From Streptococcus suis (GTDB taxonomy: Bacteria > Bacillota > Bacilli > Lactobacillales > Streptococcaceae), in the NCBI RefSeq assembly GCF_002960445.1, contig NZ_POJD01000358.1, forward strand, positions 1 to 64,000: a stretch of DNA of 64,000 bases. The letters are read 5' to 3'. Under the pieces are notes generated by a model. The model searched no databases and was not told the origin of the DNA. It worked only from the letters and a program-made list of their open reading frames with translations. The position numbers and the translations under genes were made by a program. Positions 61,713 to 64,000 of this stretch are shown here, in pieces. How positions within the stretch are numbered: position 1 is the stretch's first letter; every line of letters starts with the position of its first letter.

Positions 61713-62651
61713 ATGAAAAGAAGTTTAGTCCAAGTCCCCCTAGCCCTTTCAGGTCTGCTACTGGCTCTGGTAGCTTTGGCCAATCTATTAGCTCCAGTTC
61801 ATCCCCTTATCAAGCCTAGTTTGCAAGCTCTTGCCCTACTGGGCTATGGTCTGCTGTTTTCCAGAATTTTTTCTGTCTGGTCAAAAACTAGGACTGAGCT
61901 AGGTCAGCCCATTGTTGCTTCTTGTTTTGCTACGCTTTTTATGGGCTTGTTATTGCTGGTAGCCAGCCTTCCTCCTCTACCTTTGGGAATTGGTAAAGGA
62001 ATTTGGCTAACTCTGGTCGCCCTGTATGGAATCTATATCGTTTATTTCTCTATACGTTTTATCAGTCAAAGGAAGTTGGAATTGGTTTTTCCAAGCTGGT
62101 TTATCGTCTATGTAGGCTTTGCCATGGTTGGGGTGACTGCTCCAGTCTATCAAGCCTTTAGACTGGGATGCTTTTCTCTGATTTTTGCGGGAATTTCCTT
62201 TGCTATCTTATTGCCAGTTGTTGTGCATCGTTTGCTACGCGTCAAATTGGTTCAGGCTCAATTTCCCCTGCTAGCTATTTTTGCAGCTCCGACTGCCCTG
62301 CTTTTAACTGCCTATCTTCAATTGGCAGAGCAGGTAGATTTGCGCTTGCTTGTGTTTTTGTTAGTCCTGTCCCAATCCTTCTATCTAACAGTGGTTCTCT
62401 CGCTCAGACGATTGACCAAAAATGGTTTTAGTCCTCTCTTTGCAGCCTTTACTTTTCCGTTTGTCAGCTCTGCTATTTCCCTAAAACTGACCCTAGGGAA
62501 GTTGGTGGGACTTCAATCCCTCCTGTCATTTGTCTTGCAAGTGGAGATCATCCTGGCGACGCTTGTGATTGCGGGAGTAGCTTTTCTGTATGTCAATCAC
62601 CTGTCAAGAGAGTTAGTCAGTGTTTGGTCCTCAGCTGGAGAGAGTGTGTAG
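61713..62651 (+). CDS. TDT-family transporter (TehA/SLAC1-like)
   Basis: A 312-residue protein with about ten hydrophobic helices and almost no soluble part, fitting the tellurite-resistance/dicarboxylate transporter family (TDT). Central phenylalanine-rich helices (WFIVYVGFAMVGVTAPVYQAF) match the family. Substrate unknown: anion channel, sulfite or malate are known for relatives. GGAGG precedes the start. Its promoter shares an unusual architecture with two other genes in the window. Confidence 0.82.
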   Translation: MKRSLVQVPLALSGLLLALVALANLLAPVHPLIKPSLQALALLGYGLLFSRIFSVWSKTRTELGQPIVASCFATLFMGLLLLVASLPPLPLGIGKGIWLTLVALYGIYIVYFSIRFISQRKLELVFPSWFIVYVGFAMVGVTAPVYQAFRLGCFSLIFAGISFAILLPVVVHRLLRVKLVQAQFPLLAIFAAPTALLLTAYLQLAEQVDLRLLVFLLVLSQSFYLTVVLSLRRLTKNGFSPLFAAFTFPFVSSAISLKLTLGKLVGLQSLLSFVLQVEIILATLVIAGVAFLYVNHLSRELVSVWSSAGESV

Positions 62652-62686
62652 GTCTGTGAAGGGATCTGGAAATTATTCAAAGCAGA

Positions 62687-62714
62687 AAATCTAGTCAAGG
62701 GGCTAGGTTTTTTG
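62687..62714 (+). terminator. Terminator of the TDT gene
   Basis: AATCTAG and CTAGGTT arms (one G-U) with loop TCAAGGGG, then TTTT; it ends where the promoter of the HAD gene begins. Confidence 0.7.
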
Positions 62715-62721
62715 TTATAAT
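62713..62721 (+). promoter_or_regulatory. Extended -10 of the HAD gene (leaderless layout)
   Basis: TGTTATAAT ends 6 bases before ATG 62728; no Shine-Dalgarno sequence fits between. Confidence 0.65.
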
Positions 62722-62727
62722 CAAAGC

Positions 62728-63426
62728 ATGAAAGCAGTGATTTTTGATTTAGATGATACCTTATACGACCAAATCCAGCCCTTCAAAAAGGCTTTGGATA
62801 GGCATTTGCAGGTGGATGATGAACTAGTCGGTCCCCTTTATCTAGCCTTTCGTCATTATGCGGATCAGGTATTTGAAGCAGCAGCGACTGGCAAGATGAG
62901 TTTAAAGGACAGCCATATCTATCGGATGAAAGCAGCTCTAGCTGATTTTGGATTTCAGGTATCGGATGCCTTAGCTTTGACCATTCAGATTGATTATGAT
63001 TATTTTCAAGGACAGTTGGAGCTTAGTCCTATGTTTCCAGCGGTTTTTTCCCATTGTAAAGAAAGGGGACTTGCGCTTGGGATCATAACCAATGGTCCTC
63101 ATCGCCACCAATTGCGGAAGATACGTACTTTGGGTCTTTTGGATTGGTTTGATCAAGATCTAATTCTTATTTCCGGTCAGCTTGGGGTAGCTAAACCAAA
63201 TCCGCAGATTTTTAAGGTCATGGAGCAACGTTTGGGACTTTCCTCTGATGAGATTTGTTATGTAGGCGATTCCTTTGAGAATGATGTTATAGGGGCCAAG
63301 GCTTGTGGTTGGCAGGCTATTTGGTTTAATCATCGGTTGCGTTCGGTCCCTGAAACCAGTGTCAGTCCAGACAAGATTGTAGATAAGTGGGAGGACTTGA
63401 CAGCGGCGCTTCTCCCTACGGATTAG
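62728..63426 (+). CDS. HAD-family hydrolase (HAD-IA)
   Basis: A 232-residue phosphatase of the haloacid dehalogenase superfamily, subfamily IA: FDLDDTLYD (nucleophile Asp), a helical cap, IITNGPHRHQ (motif II), the motif III lysine in VAKPNPQIF, and VGDSFENDVIGAKACGW (motif IV). Substrate unknown; the YjjG/nucleotidase-like pattern is possible. The ATG sits 6 bases from an extended -10, so the mRNA should be leaderless. Confidence 0.9.
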   Translation: MKAVIFDLDDTLYDQIQPFKKALDRHLQVDDELVGPLYLAFRHYADQVFEAAATGKMSLKDSHIYRMKAALADFGFQVSDALALTIQIDYDYFQGQLELSPMFPAVFSHCKERGLALGIITNGPHRHQLRKIRTLGLLDWFDQDLILISGQLGVAKPNPQIFKVMEQRLGLSSDEICYVGDSFENDVIGAKACGWQAIWFNHRLRSVPETSVSPDKIVDKWEDLTAALLPTD

Positions 63427-63428
63427 CC

Positions 63429-63488
63429 TTTATTTATGGGTGTGATAGGTAAAATATATTAGCAGACAGGCTATTTTTATGATAGGAT
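63429..63488 (+). promoter_or_regulatory. Shared promoter/operator module, copy C (AhpD-like gene)
   Basis: TTTATTTATGGG (63429-63440), identical to copy A, then ATATATTAG (63454-63462), 20 bases, TGATAGGAT (63480-63488), identical to copy B. Confidence 0.65.
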
Positions 63489-63554
63489 AGTGCTATATCA
63501 TGGAAGTCAGGATTGATGACTTGATGTAAAAAAAGCATGAAATGGAGTACCCCT

Positions 63555-64000
63555 ATGACACAAACATTTTTCCCAATTCATACCTTGGACACTGTTAGAC
63601 CTGATTTGAAAGAAAATCTGGAAACGGTCAAGAAAAACAATGGTGGCTACATCCCCAACCTGATTGGTCTGTTGGCCAACTCCCCGACAGCCTTGGAAAC
63701 CTATCAGACAGTAGGAGGAATCAATCGCCGCAACAGTCTGACACCGACTGAGCGTGAAGTCGTGCAAATCACAGCGGCTGTAGCAAATGGATGTGGATTC
63801 TGTGTGGCAGGTCACACCGCCATTTCGATCAAACAAATCAAGATGCCAGATGAGATTTTGCAGGCTCTTCGTCAGGGGACACCTATTGAGGCAGATGCGA
63901 AATTGGATACATTGGCTCGTTTTACTTTGGCAGTTATTCATGAAAAAGGTAAGGTCGGCGACCAGTTACTAGAAGAACTCTTCCAAGCAGGCTATACAGC
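63555..64000 (+). CDS. Carboxymuconolactone decarboxylase/AhpD-like protein (cut by window edge)
   Basis: The first 148 residues of a protein of the CMD family. VANGCGFCVAGHTAISIK holds the CxxC plus His proton-relay motif of AhpD-type alkylhydroperoxidase and peroxidase-related proteins. GGAG lies 7 bases before the ATG at 63555. The gene is open to the right edge and its C-terminus is not visible. The promoter module C precedes it. Confidence 0.85.
   Translation, partial: MTQTFFPIHTLDTVRPDLKENLETVKKNNGGYIPNLIGLLANSPTALETYQTVGGINRRNSLTPTEREVVQITAAVANGCGFCVAGHTAISIKQIKMPDEILQALRQGTPIEADAKLDTLARFTLAVIHEKGKVGDQLLEELFQAGYT

Overview
The window reads as a chromosomal segment of a low-GC Gram-positive coccus of the genus Streptococcus, most probably Streptococcus suis. 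The reasons are the ftsW-ppc neighbourhood followed by tuf and tpiA, a manganese-riboswitch-controlled mgtA, a thiT gene under a TPP riboswitch, a YSIRK signal peptide on a surface protein with GBS Bsp-like repeats, a BOX-like repeat, and extended -10 promoters (TGnTATAAT) throughout. The species call is inference; the genus call is well supported. I see no prophage, insertion sequence, CRISPR array, rRNA or replication origin. There is one tRNA gene, tRNA-Thr(GGT).

Layout. 0-9.6 kb: NAD salvage (nadE, pncB), a prepilin peptidase, a CDF cation exporter divergent from a TetR regulator, the tRNA methyltransferase MnmM, an ABC ATPase, a CorC-type membrane protein, pflA and a GH3 hexosaminidase. 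9.6-12.8 kb: an electrophile/thiol-stress island (VOC dioxygenase-like protein, NTF2-like protein, DsbA-like protein, FMN reductase, HxlR regulator) with shared operator-like sequences and the remnant of a lost SnoaL-like gene. 12.8-22.6 kb: an M3 oligopeptidase, ppaC, paired U32 proteins, a PC4-like protein, bioY behind a BirA-type operator, a cyclase-family hydrolase, and glutathione reductase ending at a BOX-like element. 22.8-27.1 kb: a MacAB/YknXYZ-type three-gene exporter and a luciferase-like monooxygenase. 27.4-33.5 kb: lysS, a phosphatase-YbaK-DUF368 operon, thiT, a GH25 lysozyme, and an ECF S-component with a DUF4430 lipoprotein. 33.7-45.3 kb: ftsW, ppc, an ECF sigma factor with its anti-sigma factor, the Bsp-like surface protein, tuf, a VanY-type carboxypeptidase and tpiA. 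45.3-57.4 kb: HAD, HD and TSUP genes, mgtA, small membrane proteins, queG, prfB with its programmed frameshift, ftsE and ftsX. 57.6-64 kb: tRNA-Thr, a leader-peptide attenuator in front of a BmrCD-like heterodimeric ABC exporter, a TDT-family transporter, a HAD phosphatase, and the start of an AhpD-like gene cut by the window edge.

How the parts work together. Several genes modify the tRNA wobble position (MnmM, the two U32 proteins as probable TrhP orthologues, QueG). QueG needs cobalamin, and the only candidate B12 uptake genes seen here are the S-component and DUF4430 pair. Gene control is rich in RNA devices: a TPP riboswitch acting on the ribosome binding site, a Mn2+ riboswitch with a terminator, a BirA operator over the bioY transcription start, a RF2 frameshift, and a leader peptide with mutually exclusive hairpins.

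The two observations I consider least explained are a promoter/operator architecture shared with identical spacing by three distant genes (a cyclase-family hydrolase, a TDT transporter and an AhpD-like protein), and at least five, perhaps six, genes whose -10 element sits 6-7 bases before the start codon and which should therefore give leaderless mRNAs.
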